This document shows, piece by piece, positions 7,690-21,400 of a DNA stretch of 64,000 bases. Every line of letters starts with the position of its first letter. Position 1 is the stretch's first letter. This DNA is from Rarobacter faecitabidus (GTDB lineage Bacteria; Actinomycetota; Actinomycetes; Actinomycetales; Cellulomonadaceae), in NCBI RefSeq assembly GCF_006716265.1, contig NZ_VFOS01000001.1:1116001-1180000 (forward strand), in the 5' to 3' direction. Made by a program: the position numbers and the translations under genes. Below the pieces are notes generated by a model. It made no database searches. It was not told the origin of the DNA and saw only the letters and a list, made by a program, of their open reading frames with translations.

Positions 7690-9471
7690 CTACTTTTCCG
7701 AGTCACCCTTGGGCTCGGGTTTTGCGTCAACGCCCGCTTCCTTGCGCTGCTCAGGGGTAATCGGGGCCGGTGCCTGCGTCAGCGGATCGAAGCCACCGCC
7801 AGACTTCGGGAACGCTATGACCTCGCGAATCGACTCGGAGCGGGAAAGGAGCGACACGATCCGGTCCCAGCCGAATGCGATCCCGCCGTGCGGCGGCGCG
7901 CCGAACTGGAAGGCGTCGAGCAGGAACCCGAACTTCTCCTGAGCCTCTTCCTCGCCGATCCCCATGACCGCGAACACGCGCTCCTGCACGTCGCGGCGGT
8001 GGATACGGATCGATCCGCCACCGATCTCGTTGCCGTTGCACACGATGTCGTACGCATAGGCGAGTGCGCTGCCCGGGTCGCGGTCGAATGAGTCGAGCCA
8101 TTCAGGCTTGGGCGAGGTGAACGCGTGGTGCACGGCGGTCCAGGACGAACTGCCGAGCGCGACGTCATCATCCTCGCCGGTCGGCTTGAACAGCGGGGCG
8201 TCAACGACCCACACGAAGGACCACTCGTCCTCGTTGATGAGTCCGGCGCGCTTGCCCACCTCGAGGCGGGCCGCCCCCAGCAGCGCTCGTGCCTCGGAGG
8301 TCTTGCCGGCCGCGAAGAACACCGCGTCCCCGACCTTCGCGCCGGTCGCTGCCGCGAGGCCATCGCGCTCCGCCTCGGAAAGGTTCTTGGCCACGGGGCC
8401 GCCCAGTTCGCCATCTTCGGCGAACGTCACGTACGCGAGGCCCTTGGCGCCGCGCTGGCGTGCCCACTCCTGCCAGGCATCGAATCCGCGGCGAGGCGTC
8501 GACGCGCCCCCGGGGAACACGACCGCGCCCACGTGCTGGGCCTGGAACACCCGGAACGGGGTGTCCTTGAAGTAGTCGGTAAGGTCGGTCAGTTCGAGAT
8601 CGAATCTCAGGTCGGGCTTGTCGGTGCCGTACCGAGCCATCGCGTCCGCGTAGGTGATGCGGTCGATCGGCTGGGTGATCTCGTGGCCGATCAGCTTCCA
8701 CAGCGAGGCGAGCACCTCCTCCGCCAGGGCGATGACGTCCTCCTGGTCCACGAAACTCATCTCGATGTCCAGTTGAGTGAACTCAGGTTGGCGGTCGGCC
8801 CGGAAATCCTCGTCCCGATAGCACCTAGCGATCTGGTAGTAGCGCTCCATGCCGGCCACCATCAGGAGCTGCTTGAACAACTGAGGAGACTGCGGCAGCG
8901 CGTACCACGAACCCGGTGCGAGCCGCGCGGGAACCAGGAAGTCGCGTGCGCCCTCGGGCGTCGACCGCGTCAAAGTCGGGGTCTCGATCTCAACGAAGTC
9001 GTGGTTTGCCAGCACCGAGCGGGCGGCGTGGCTCACCTGCGAACGCAGGCGTAGCGCGGCCGCAGGTGCTGGACGGCGCAGGTCGAGGTAGCGGTAACGC
9101 AGTCGCGCTTCCTCACCGATTGTCTCGTTACCGTCGAGCGCGGTCGACACCTGGAAGGGCAACGCAGCGGACTCGTTGAGCACCACCACATCGGAAGCGA
9201 TGACCTCGATCTGACCCGTCGGAAGGTTCGGGTTGGCGTTGCCCGCCGGCCGGGCGGAAACCTCGCCGACGACCTGGAGAACGAACTCCGAACGCAGGGG
9301 ATGCGCGACGGCCTCGTCCCGGATCACCACCTGGGCGATGCCGGACGCGTCACGCAGGTCGATGAAGGCGACACCGCCGTGGTCCCGGCGACGGTCGACC
9401 CAGCCGGTCAGCGTGACGGTGGAGCCAATGTCCGCGGATCGCAGTGATCCAGCGTTATGAGTGCGCAGCAC
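7690..9471 (-). CDS. aspS: Aspartyl-tRNA synthetase
   Basis: Class IIb aminoacyl-tRNA synthetase of 593 aa, the usual bacterial length. The N-terminal OB-fold anticodon-binding domain ([21 protein letters not shown]) covers about residues 20-110. Class II motif 2 is [16 protein letters not shown], a bacterial-type GAD insertion occupies about residues 300-410, and motif 3 is [11 protein letters not shown] near residue 540. The C-terminus is a short acidic/lysine tail. The start is GTG at 9471 with a GAAGGAAG ribosome binding site. Whether it also charges tRNA-Asn cannot be decided here. Confidence 0.97.
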   Translation of the reverse strand: MLRTHNAGSLRSADIGSTVTLTGWVDRRRDHGGVAFIDLRDASGIAQVVIRDEAVAHPLRSEFVLQVVGEVSARPAGNANPNLPTGQIEVIASDVVVLNESAALPFQVSTALDGNETIGEEARLRYRYLDLRRPAPAAALRLRSQVSHAARSVLANHDFVEIETPTLTRSTPEGARDFLVPARLAPGSWYALPQSPQLFKQLLMVAGMERYYQIARCYRDEDFRADRQPEFTQLDIEMSFVDQEDVIALAEEVLASLWKLIGHEITQPIDRITYADAMARYGTDKPDLRFDLELTDLTDYFKDTPFRVFQAQHVGAVVFPGGASTPRRGFDAWQEWARQRGAKGLAYVTFAEDGELGGPVAKNLSEAERDGLAAATGAKVGDAVFFAAGKTSEARALLGAARLEVGKRAGLINEDEWSFVWVVDAPLFKPTGEDDDVALGSSSWTAVHHAFTSPKPEWLDSFDRDPGSALAYAYDIVCNGNEIGGGSIRIHRRDVQERVFAVMGIGEEEAQEKFGFLLDAFQFGAPPHGGIAFGWDRIVSLLSRSESIREVIAFPKSGGGFDPLTQAPAPITPEQRKEAGVDAKPEPKGDSEK

Positions 9472-9514
9472 AGAACTTCCTTCGACTTGTCCGGGGTGGT
9501 TTTTTGCCTTCTAC

Positions 9515-9520
9515 AGTCTA
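9515..9520 (-). promoter_or_regulatory. -10 element TAGACT upstream of aspS
   Basis: Minus-strand TAGACT about 45 nt before the aspS GTG, leaving a short leader with a clear ribosome binding site. The leader is too short for a T-box. Confidence 0.4.
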
Positions 9521-9592
9521 GTAGGCGAAGCACGCGCGAGCCGACACCGTCGCGGCCGCTCGTCCCCGGCACTGGCGCGGGACCCACCACGC

Positions 9593-9631
9593 AGGGGCGG
9601 GCAGGACGACATAACCGTCCTGCCCGCCCCT
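9593..9631 (-). terminator. Strong hairpin terminator after the subtilase gene
   Basis: A 16-bp perfect inverted repeat (arms AGGGGCGGGCAGGACG and its complement, 7-nt loop) lies 16 nt past the subtilase stop codon. There is no T-run, as is usual for actinobacterial terminators. Confidence 0.75.
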
Positions 9632-9647
9632 CGCGCGAAGTCGCCGA

Positions 9648-12600
9648 TCAGCGAACTCGCACCGTCACGCGCTTGGAGGACGCCTTGGCCGCGTTTGCCG
9701 ATCCCTGGAAGAACACGCGGAGTTTGTGCTTTCCGCGCTTCAGTTTCTTGACCTTGATGGTCGCTTTGCCCTTCTTGAGCGTCGCACGAGCCACGATCTT
9801 CTTGCCCTGCTTCACAACGACCGCGCCACCGCTGGCGATTGCGGTCGGCTTCACCGTGATGCGAAGCGCCACCGCCTTGCCCTTCTTGACGCTCTTACGC
9901 ACCGCCTTGACCGAAACCTTAGTCTTGGCCTTCTTGACCACCAGGGTGCGCGTCGGCGAGACCCCAGCGCCAATCGTGGTGACCGAATCATCCGGCAAAT
10001 ACATCGCGGAGACCCGATGCCACCCGGCCGAGAGCCGCTTCGGCAGCGTCACCGACGCGGTTGCTGAGCGCGCCGGAGACGAGACGAAGGCGACAGGGTT
10101 CTCGTCCACACTGACCACGATGGTCCCGGCCACCGCGGCGGCGTCACCAGCGAGCGAAACGTATGCCTTCACGGCGCTATTGGGGTATCTAGTGCTGGAC
10201 GAGGACAGTTTCAGGCCCACCGTCGCGTCGGCTGCCATCGCCAGCACGGGGTCTGATTCCGCCCGCCCTCGTCCGTCGGCGGTCGTCACGGTGACCTCCA
10301 CCCAAACGAGCGAATCGATGTCCGTCTTCGCAAGTCGGTAGCTGGCTTTGGTGGCGCCCGCGATCTTGGTCTGGCCACGGAACCACTGGTAGGTGTAAGT
10401 GGCGCCGGTGGCGTTCTTCCACGTCCCTGGCGACGAAGTCAGAGTGTCGCCCACCTGCGTTCCCCCCTGAATCTCCGGGGGCGTTAGCGACTCGGGCCCG
10501 TGTCCGAGGATCTCGATCCGGGAACCCTTGGCATTGCTGAAGTGCAACAGCAGGGCGCTTGCGGTCGTATCGGGCGTCTTACGGAACACGCCGATCTCCC
10601 CCGACCATTCGGCGTCCGGGTCGTCAGTCCGAGGCTGATCGTTCACCAACGGGGAGTCGAAGTACAGGTCTGGCTCTCGCACGTTGAACTCGACCGGCGC
10701 GCTGCGATCGGCATACAGGCCCGCGGCCTGGCCGGTTAGCGCGTTCTCGGTTTGGAACCAGTACTTGATCTTGCCGGTTCCGCCCTTGTTCTTGATGCCG
10801 AGCGAAGCAGCGAGAACTGGGTACGCGACGACGTTCGTCGCATACATGTTCGTGTCGATCTCCGGTCCGGCCAGATTCACGTAGTTGAGGTCCACGACTT
10901 CGCCCGAGCCGAGATCGATGGTGAGGACGTATTGGCCGTCCCAGCCACCCGAGGGAGTCGCAATCGTCTGGAATTCGGGCACATCGTCGCCGTCGGTGCT
11001 GATGTAGAGGACGGGAGCTGTGTAGGGATTGAGCGTCCCCCAATCGCTGGCGACCCCCACTCCGAAGGTGAGCGTGGTCGATTCCACGTCCTGCATGTAC
11101 GGGAAGTCCGACGCGGCACCCGCCACGACGATGTCCGACGCCGCGGCCTGCACGGCACCGAGGCCGATGTCCTGAGCATCCCCCTCAGGGTCGGTGGTTC
11201 CCAACTGCAGCGGCGCCACGTAAGACGAGTAGGCGTTCTCGTTACCCTCGGGCCCTTCACCCTGGAACAGGCCGCGTCCCTGCAGGCTGATCGTTCCGTC
11301 GAACTCACCGGGTGCGAATTCGGGTGCGGACGCCTTCATCGCGCTCGTCGGCTTGACCGAGGCGACGACCGCGACGCGTGCCACCTCGTCGGCGCTCGAT
11401 GCTGAATCCGTCACCTGCACGATTCCACTCACCGACGTGATGAACAGCGGATCAACAATAGTCTCCTCGTCGCCCTCGGGAGTGCGGGCGAGTTTGGCGG
11501 GGTCTGCGACGCCGAGCGTGACAGTCACATTAGCGCTCGCGCCACCCGCGAGCGACAGGTGATCGGGCGAAACGGAGATGACGGTTCCGGATTGGCGCGT
11601 GCGCTCCAGGTAGGCCACATCGAACTCACCGGGCGTAGCCGCATGGTTCGTCACCTTGACCGTCCTGGTCTGGGTCAGAGGAGTCGTCCCTGCTTCCACG
11701 ACGCCGAACGAGGCCGTGATAAGCGAGCCGTTCTCGACGGAAACCGCCGACACGGCTCCGGATATCGCCTTGGTCGCATCCACGAGACCCGTCCCCGCGC
11801 GTAGCGGACCGGCAACCCCCGCATCGGCCGCCAGGTCGTGCACGGCGTTATTCATCAGGGCGGACTTGACCTCAATCGCCGTGTACGAGGGGTGCGCCTC
11901 GCGAACGAGAGCGGCGATGCCCGCCACCTGCGGGCTGGCCATTGATGTCCCGTCCATTGCCTCGGCACCAATGCCGGAACCGACGAATGCGGACACGATG
12001 CCGTAACCCGGGGCCGCCACGTCGGGCTTGACCACCTGGTCGTAGGCGCCGAATTCACCTCGCGAACTGAAGTCCGCGAGCGTCGAGTCCCAGGCCGCGT
12101 TGTGCTCCGTGTAGTCGAATTTTCGTGAGGGGTCGAGGGTGATGTTGATTCCCTGGCCCACCGCATCGTTCAGGACGGGCGCCGCGGCAGCGGACAATAC
12201 GAATGTCGGGAAGTTTTCGCTGCCGGACGGCGCGTAGAACGCGTCCTCGCCGTAGATGACGATTCCCTTCACCGAAGCTTGATTCAAGACGTCGAGGTAC
12301 GGGCAGGTTTCCGGGTCCAGGTACTGCGGCACGTCCACTTCGATCCACACGATCTTGTTTTGAACCCGGAGCTTCTGAAACGGCGTGAGGGGAGCGCACA
12401 ACTGACCGACGTTCCCGAACGGGAGACGCGCGATCTCCGCGGAAACCGGCGCACCCTGATAGACGTTGTCGTAGCGGCCCGGATAGGCGCCTGCGAACGA
12501 CGCCGGCGCATTGACGACCGCCGTGTCGTACGACACGTACCCCGAATCGGACGCAGCTACGGCGATCGCCGACTTGGCGTTCCCTGGGGATCCCCCTGCA

Positions 12601-13847
12601 GCCGTCGCGTTGCCCGCGTTACCGGCCGCGGCCACGACGACGACGCCAGCGGCGGTCAATGCGTCGATCTTGGCGTTGTCGGGGTCGTCGGCGGGAGCAA
12701 AGTCCGAACCGATAGACATGTTCACGACGTCAATGGTGTCGACGTGCTGGGCAACCCATTCGAGGCCCGCGCCAGCAAGGTCCGTCGATTGTCCGTTATC
12801 GCCGAAGACCTTGACGGACACCAGTGCGGCCTCCGGAGCCGTACCCGGAGCCACCTTGAAGGTGTGGGCTGTTTCGAGATCCAGTGCCGCATAGCTGCCT
12901 GTGAAGGTCTGCCCATCGGCGCCCACCCCGAATCCAACCGCGGTGGCCGAGACATGCGTGCCGTGCCCCTGAGCCCGTGAGTCGATGGGGTTCGCATCGG
13001 GATGCGGGATCGGAGTCAAACCATCCGGGTCATCGAGGGTCGCCATGGCTTCGTAGTCCTCCCCCGCGAGGTCCACGCCACCCTTGAACTTTGCCGCGTT
13101 GAACCAGGCTGAGTTCGGGGCAGTGGTGGAGTTCCGCGCCGCGAAAGCCAGGTCGTAGTCCGCCCGCGTGCCGGGGCCACCGAATGTCGCGTGCGTGTAG
13201 TCGACGCCCGTATCGATCACGGCAACGGTCTGCCCGGCTCCGGTCGCGCCGTCGCCCCACGCGCCGAAGGTGTGGGTCGCGCTCGCCGAACTCGCGTTTC
13301 GAGGCAGGGCCGCACGCCCGCCTGGCGTCGGCGATGATTCGGGGCGATAGTAGCGACTCACCGGGGCGATACTGACCACATCGGCGCGCTGAGCGAGTTT
13401 TCTGATCGCGGCGCCGTCTAGCCGCGCGGCGAATCCGGCCGCGGAGTACGAGGCCGCATACAGAACCTCGGCCCCGGGGTCGAGCGCCACGGCAGCCGCC
13501 TGGACCACGCGAGTCGCTTGGGCGGCCTTGCTAGCGGCAGTCGCCGTCACCTGGCGGGCCTGCGACTTGGTTCGCCCGGAGCGCACAGCCTTGCCGCGAG
13601 CCTCGAGCCCCGACTCGGCGTTCACCTCCACGAATACCGTGGCCGACTCCGCGTTCGCACGGATCCTGTCCGAGAGTTTGAGGTCCGGGTGCCGCTGAGC
13701 GAGGAGTTTGCGGTTCTCCGCGAGGCGGGACGATGCGCGAGCCTGCAACGATGAGTCCGCCGGGGCAGGCGATGCCGCCGCCGCGACGGTGGAACCAGTG
13801 GCAAGGAGAGCGAGGGTGAGAACGCTCCCGAGAAATCGACTTTTCAC
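9648..13847 (-). CDS. Large secreted subtilisin-family (S8) serine protease
   Basis: A 1399-aa secreted protease. A signal peptide covers about residues 1-26 (LTLALLATGSTVAAAA), followed by an I9-type propeptide to about 165. The S8 catalytic domain spans about 200-690 with Asp212 (VAVIDTGVDY), His295 (GHGTHVS), oxyanion Asn410 and Ser635 (MDGTSMASPQ). A protease-associated domain is inserted at about 450-580. A long Fn3/beta-sandwich region follows, then a YQWFR-type repeat near 1170-1250 and an Ig-like (Big_3_5-type) domain. The end is strongly Lys/Arg-rich and finishes VRVR. No LPxTG signal or C-terminal membrane anchor is visible. It probably processes host or environmental proteins at the cell surface. 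Confidence 0.92.
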   Translation of the reverse strand: MKSRFLGSVLTLALLATGSTVAAAASPAPADSSLQARASSRLAENRKLLAQRHPDLKLSDRIRANAESATVFVEVNAESGLEARGKAVRSGRTKSQARQVTATAASKAAQATRVVQAAAVALDPGAEVLYAASYSAAGFAARLDGAAIRKLAQRADVVSIAPVSRYYRPESSPTPGGRAALPRNASSASATHTFGAWGDGATGAGQTVAVIDTGVDYTHATFGGPGTRADYDLAFAARNSTTAPNSAWFNAAKFKGGVDLAGEDYEAMATLDDPDGLTPIPHPDANPIDSRAQGHGTHVSATAVGFGVGADGQTFTGSYAALDLETAHTFKVAPGTAPEAALVSVKVFGDNGQSTDLAGAGLEWVAQHVDTIDVVNMSIGSDFAPADDPDNAKIDALTAAGVVVVAAAGNAGNATAAGGSPGNAKSAIAVAASDSGYVSYDTAVVNAPASFAGAYPGRYDNVYQGAPVSAEIARLPFGNVGQLCAPLTPFQKLRVQNKIVWIEVDVPQYLDPETCPYLDVLNQASVKGIVIYGEDAFYAPSGSENFPTFVLSAAAAPVLNDAVGQGINITLDPSRKFDYTEHNAAWDSTLADFSSRGEFGAYDQVVKPDVAAPGYGIVSAFVGSGIGAEAMDGTSMASPQVAGIAALVREAHPSYTAIEVKSALMNNAVHDLAADAGVAGPLRAGTGLVDATKAISGAVSAVSVENGSLITASFGVVEAGTTPLTQTRTVKVTNHAATPGEFDVAYLERTRQSGTVISVSPDHLSLAGGASANVTVTLGVADPAKLARTPEGDEETIVDPLFITSVSGIVQVTDSASSADEVARVAVVASVKPTSAMKASAPEFAPGEFDGTISLQGRGLFQGEGPEGNENAYSSYVAPLQLGTTDPEGDAQDIGLGAVQAAASDIVVAGAASDFPYMQDVESTTLTFGVGVASDWGTLNPYTAPVLYISTDGDDVPEFQTIATPSGGWDGQYVLTIDLGSGEVVDLNYVNLAGPEIDTNMYATNVVAYPVLAASLGIKNKGGTGKIKYWFQTENALTGQAAGLYADRSAPVEFNVREPDLYFDSPLVNDQPRTDDPDAEWSGEIGVFRKTPDTTASALLLHFSNAKGSRIEILGHGPESLTPPEIQGGTQVGDTLTSSPGTWKNATGATYTYQWFRGQTKIAGATKASYRLAKTDIDSLVWVEVTVTTADGRGRAESDPVLAMAADATVGLKLSSSSTRYPNSAVKAYVSLAGDAAAVAGTIVVSVDENPVAFVSSPARSATASVTLPKRLSAGWHRVSAMYLPDDSVTTIGAGVSPTRTLVVKKAKTKVSVKAVRKSVKKGKAVALRITVKPTAIASGGAVVVKQGKKIVARATLKKGKATIKVKKLKRGKHKLRVFFQGSANAAKASSKRVTVRVR

Positions 13848-13947
13848 GTAAACCAGAAACTCCGTCCGTTACCGATGACATGTGACCCGCGCGGTTGCCC
13901 GTCGACATCGAGGCGAGCAGGAACCGCACCACACGGTTGCGTTCGTC

Positions 13948-13953
13948 AATCTA
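13948..13953 (-). promoter_or_regulatory. Possible -10 element TAGATT for the subtilase gene
   Basis: Minus-strand TAGATT, the best TANNNT match in the 230-nt gap between dxs and the subtilase. It would give a leader of about 95 nt. No good -35 is seen. Confidence 0.25.
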
Positions 13954-14077
13954 TCAGAACTTAAAGTCCAGGGCTTAATGAGACCAGCAGCATGGCGAAC
14001 GCATCGCTGCGCTGGCCGGGAACCGGCCCCCAAACTGCGGGCCCAAACGGCGCCCGTAAGGCATGCGGGATGGCTGC

Positions 14078-17595
<3,518 letters not shown>

Positions 17596-17598
17596 CGC

Positions 17599-18336
17599 GT
17601 GAGCACGGCTGACGGCGGTGTGCTCGTCCTGCAGCACAGGCCCTGGGAGCATCCGGGGCTGATCGGCCGCGCGCTAGGCGCGTACGACGCCGCGGGCGCA
17701 ATGCGAACGCTCAGCCTCATCGACGAACCGGCCGCCGAACTGCCGGAGCCCTCGTCCCTCAAAGCCCTCGTCGTTATGGGCGGGCCGATGGGTGCGCTCG
17801 ATGACGCAGAATTTCCCGGATTGGCGCGGGAACGATCCTTGATCGCCGACGCGGTGGCTGCCGGTGTGCCCACGCTGGGCGTCTGCCTCGGCATGCAGTT
17901 GCTTGCGGTCGCTCTCGGCGGGCGGCTGAACACTGGATCGGCGCGCGAGATCGGCCTCGCGCCCGTCTCCCTAACGGGCGATGGCCTGGTGCATCCGCTC
18001 CTTTATCCGCTGGCCGTGGAGGCGACCGCGGATCCCGACGTCCTGCACTGGCACGGCGACTCTGTGACGCTGCCTCCCGGCGCCACACTCCTCGCCTATA
18101 CGGAACGCACGCCGGTGCAGGCATTCTCGCTCGGCAGCGCCATTGGCCTGCAGTTCCATCTCGAGGTCACGCCCGCACACCTCGCGCAGTGGCTTGCTGA
18201 GCCCGAAATGGTGGACGACCTGTCGTCGGACGAGTTGGCCTCGATCAAGGAAGACGGCGCGCGACGGCTGGAACTGATCGTTCCGCGCGCGCTCATGGGG
18301 TTGCGCACCTTCCGCCCGCGCAACCGCCCCGCATAA
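17599..18336 (+). CDS. Class I glutamine amidotransferase (GMP synthase-like GATase)
   Basis: A 245-aa free-standing type 1 glutamine amidotransferase. The nucleophile elbow is GVCLGMQLLA, the catalytic His is in LQFHLEVT, and a VMGGPMGALDD oxyanion strand is present. A C-terminal helical tail of about 55 aa ends in basic residues. There is no synthetase domain, so its ammonia acceptor is unknown. It overlaps no other gene but follows guaB1 by 3 nt, so translation is probably coupled. Related proteins are annotated GMP synthase-like or gamma-glutamyl hydrolase-like; the true substrate is unknown. Confidence 0.85.
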   Translation: MSTADGGVLVLQHRPWEHPGLIGRALGAYDAAGAMRTLSLIDEPAAELPEPSSLKALVVMGGPMGALDDAEFPGLARERSLIADAVAAGVPTLGVCLGMQLLAVALGGRLNTGSAREIGLAPVSLTGDGLVHPLLYPLAVEATADPDVLHWHGDSVTLPPGATLLAYTERTPVQAFSLGSAIGLQFHLEVTPAHLAQWLAEPEMVDDLSSDELASIKEDGARRLELIVPRALMGLRTFRPRNRPA

Positions 18337-18347
18337 TCGCCCCGCCG

Positions 18348-18407
18348 ACACCCGATAGGGTCGCCGCGCACCGGATATATCGGGTGTCGCACAGCCCCAA
18401 ACGGTGT
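18348..18407. repeat. 60-bp nested-palindrome element, copy A
   Basis: One of six elements, each exactly 60 bp. Outer arms are ACACC(C/G)G... and ...CGGTGT; an inner CACCGG-6 nt-CGGGTG palindrome lies at the centre. This copy is among the more diverged (ACACCCGATAGGG outer arm). It lies 12 nt past the amidotransferase stop, in the gap between convergent genes. Confidence 0.8.
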
Positions 18408-18438
18408 CGAATTGGGACCAAGCACCGCGGACAGCAGA

Positions 18439-18472
18439 ACGGTCCCGCACCCCTTTCGGGATGCGGGACCGT
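18439..18472. terminator. Bidirectional hairpin terminator
   Basis: A perfect 11-bp stem (ACGGTCCCGCA / TGCGGGACCGT) encloses a further CCC/GGG pairing. It sits between the convergent amidotransferase and Ig-repeat genes, 28 nt past the latter's stop. Confidence 0.7.
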
Positions 18473-18499
18473 CTCGATTGATCGCGAACTAATCTACGA

Positions 18500-21400
18500 T
18501 CACTTGGCCTTGACCTTCACCGCCTTGGACGACTTGGCGACAGTCGTCTTCGTCGACGTCGGCACGAACTTTGCCTTGACCTTGATGGTCTTGGTGTAAG
18601 CCTTCGGCAACTTGACCGTGACCTTGCCCTTGCTCTTGGCAGTCAACTTGACCGTCTTGACCACGTTCTTCCCGATGCGGAGCTGCACCTTGCCGGTGGC
18701 AACGCGGCCGTTCGAGAGCTTGCCGACCGTGACCTTGATCTTCGGCTTGGAGCCCGACTTGAAGGACTTGGTCGCGATCTTGACCTGCGAAGCCGCGGCC
18801 CGAACGACCTTGAACTTGGCGGTCGCGGCGGGTGAGACGTAACTCGTGCCGGATACCGCGAGCACAGCCCGCAGGCCGGAGTACGTCCCGACAGCCGCCT
18901 TAGCCTTGACGGTCAGGCTCGCCTTCGCCTTCCCCCCGGAGACCACGATCTTGGCAGATCCGAGCGCACCCTTGGCGGACACGAACGAGACGGTCCCGGA
19001 AGTGGCTCCGGTGATGTCGACGCTCACGGTGACCCGCTTGCTTGCGCTCTTCTGGTTGTAGGCCTGGCTACTGCGAGACACGGTTACCGCGCTCACGGTC
19101 GGATCCGTAGCCGGTGGAACGACGACGTGCGCCGTGACCGTTACCGGTGCGGAGTTCGAGGAAAGGTAGACCGAGTCACCCGAGTACACCGCGGTGTACT
19201 CGTGAGCGCCAGCCACGACGCCCAAGAGCGTGATCTCGGCCTTTCCAGCGGCGACGGTAACCGCGTCACCAACCGGAGACGTGCCGTCGAAGAACTGCAC
19301 GGTACCGGTGCCATCGAGCGGAACGGTCGCGGTCAGAGTCACCGACTCACCCTCGTCCAGGGTCGTCGCCGACGCCTGCAGGATCGTCGAGGACGTCTTC
19401 TTGTTCACCGTCACGGTCTGAGCCGACGAAGTCGCGGGCTCGTAGTTGCCGTCACCGGAGTACACGGCGGTGATCGAGTTGGCTCCGAGCGGCAAATCAC
19501 TCAGAGTCAGCGCCGCAGTTCCACTCGTAACGCCCTGCGGCGTTCCGAGGTCCTCCGTTCCGTTCTTGAACTGAACGGTGCCCGTCGCGTCGTTCGGAAC
19601 GGTCGCGGTGAGCGTCACCGCCGTACCGACGTCAACGCTGGCGGACGATGCGGTCAGCCCGACCGTTGCCGTGCGCTTGACGATCGTGAACGTCTTGGCA
19701 CCCGATGTCGCGGTCTCGTAAGCGGCGTCCCCCGAGTACACGGCCGTGATCGAGTAGCCACCGAGCGCCAGGCCCGACAGCGTGCGACTTGCGGATCCGC
19801 TTGTCACATTCACGGGTGCACCGAGGTTCTCCGTTCCGTTCTTGAACTGAACGGTGCCGGTGGCCCCGGTGGGCACCGAGGCGGTCACGACGACGTCCTC
19901 ACCGATCGCGATGTTGCCCTCGGGTGCGGAGAGCGTCACGGACGTGATGTTCTTCACCACTGTGACGTTCGCCGTCTTCGGCGCAGGTGCGTCGTAGTTG
20001 CTGTCACCCGAGTAGGCGACCGTGATGGTGTGAGTACCGGCAACCAACGACGAGGTCGCGAAGGATGCCTGGCCCGCGGTCACGGGAACCACGACCGGAG
20101 TCGAGGAACCCACCTGGAACGACACGGTCCCCGTTGCAAGCGACGGGAGCGTGACGTTCACCGAACCCGCGCCGCCGACGGTAACGCTCCCGGTAGGAGC
20201 AGACACCGTCCAGTCGCCCGCGGCGAGGACCTTCTTGACGACCGTGACGCCGACGGGGGTCGACGTAGCCGTCAGGTAGGTGGCGTTTTCGGCAACCGAC
20301 GCCGAGTAGTTGGCAGCTCCGACCGCAGACGGCGTCACCGAAGTGGTGGCGATACCAGAGGCGTTCGTCGTAGCCGTGGCCGACCAGCTATCTGGACCGG
20401 TGAAGGTCACGCTGCGCCCTGCCACGGCCGGAGACACCGTGGCCGTGAGTGTGACGGAGTCACCGATGGTCACGCTGGAGGCGGACGCGCCCAGCGTGAT
20501 CGATGAGGCGAGCTTGGTGATCGTGATCGCGTGCCCGGCGGAAGCCGAGGTGGCGAACACCGAGTCACCCGAGTAGGTCGCCACGATCGAGTGGCTTCCG
20601 GCTGTGAGGCCGGAAACGTCGAACGTCACCTGGTTGGAACCGTTCAGCGGCGTAGGCGTGCCACTGTCGACGCCGTCGACGGACCACTGAACGGTACCCG
20701 TGGCGGCCGCCGGAGCGACCGTCGCGGTAACGTTCGCCGCGGTTCCGATCGGGTTGGTAGACGGACCGGTGAGGGTCACCGACGAGGACGCGGTCGTCAC
20801 CACGATCTCGGTGGTCGTCGATGCACTCGTTCCGGCCCCGGTCACGGTCACGGTCGCCGTGTAGGTTCCCGGCGTCGCGTAGGTGTGCGAACCGGAGACG
20901 TTCCCGGAACCGATGGTTCCGTTCGAGGAGGCCGTGCCGTCGCCCCAGTTGATCGTCGCGTTCACCGGATTGGTCGCTCCGGTGAAGGTTACGAGCTCAC
21001 CGGAGAACGGAACAGTGGCCTGCTGTGCGGGAACCGTCGAAGCCGTCACGACGGGAGCCGGAACCGACGCGGGCACCGGCGCGTCCGTGGCGAAGGTGAA
21101 GAGGTGCACCTGCCCCTCGGGCTTGATGTTACCGACCTTCGGTGGGAGCTGAACGTAGTCGATCGTCTTCCCAGCCGCGAGTGTGTGCGGCGTCGACGCG
21201 AGCACAGCGGAGAACAGGTTGTCCGAAGAGCTCGTTCCCATGAGGCGTCCCTGCGGGCGCGCCACCACCGTGTTACCGGCGTTCGTGAAGTTCGTCGTGT
21301 CACTGGTGGCCCAGTCGGCGAACGTCACGGTCACCGTCTCAGTCGTTCCATCGGTGTAGACGAGTTGAATGTCGCGAGACTTGGTGCCCTCGTTACCCGT

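Noticed and set aside
9472-9592. Possible T-box leader before aspS
   Set aside because: The leader between the candidate -10 and the start is under 50 nt and lacks a specifier stem or the T-box sequence.
13848-14077. Riboswitch or small RNA in the gap before the subtilase gene
   Set aside because: I looked for conserved aptamer-like pairing and found none convincing; only a weak -10 candidate remains.
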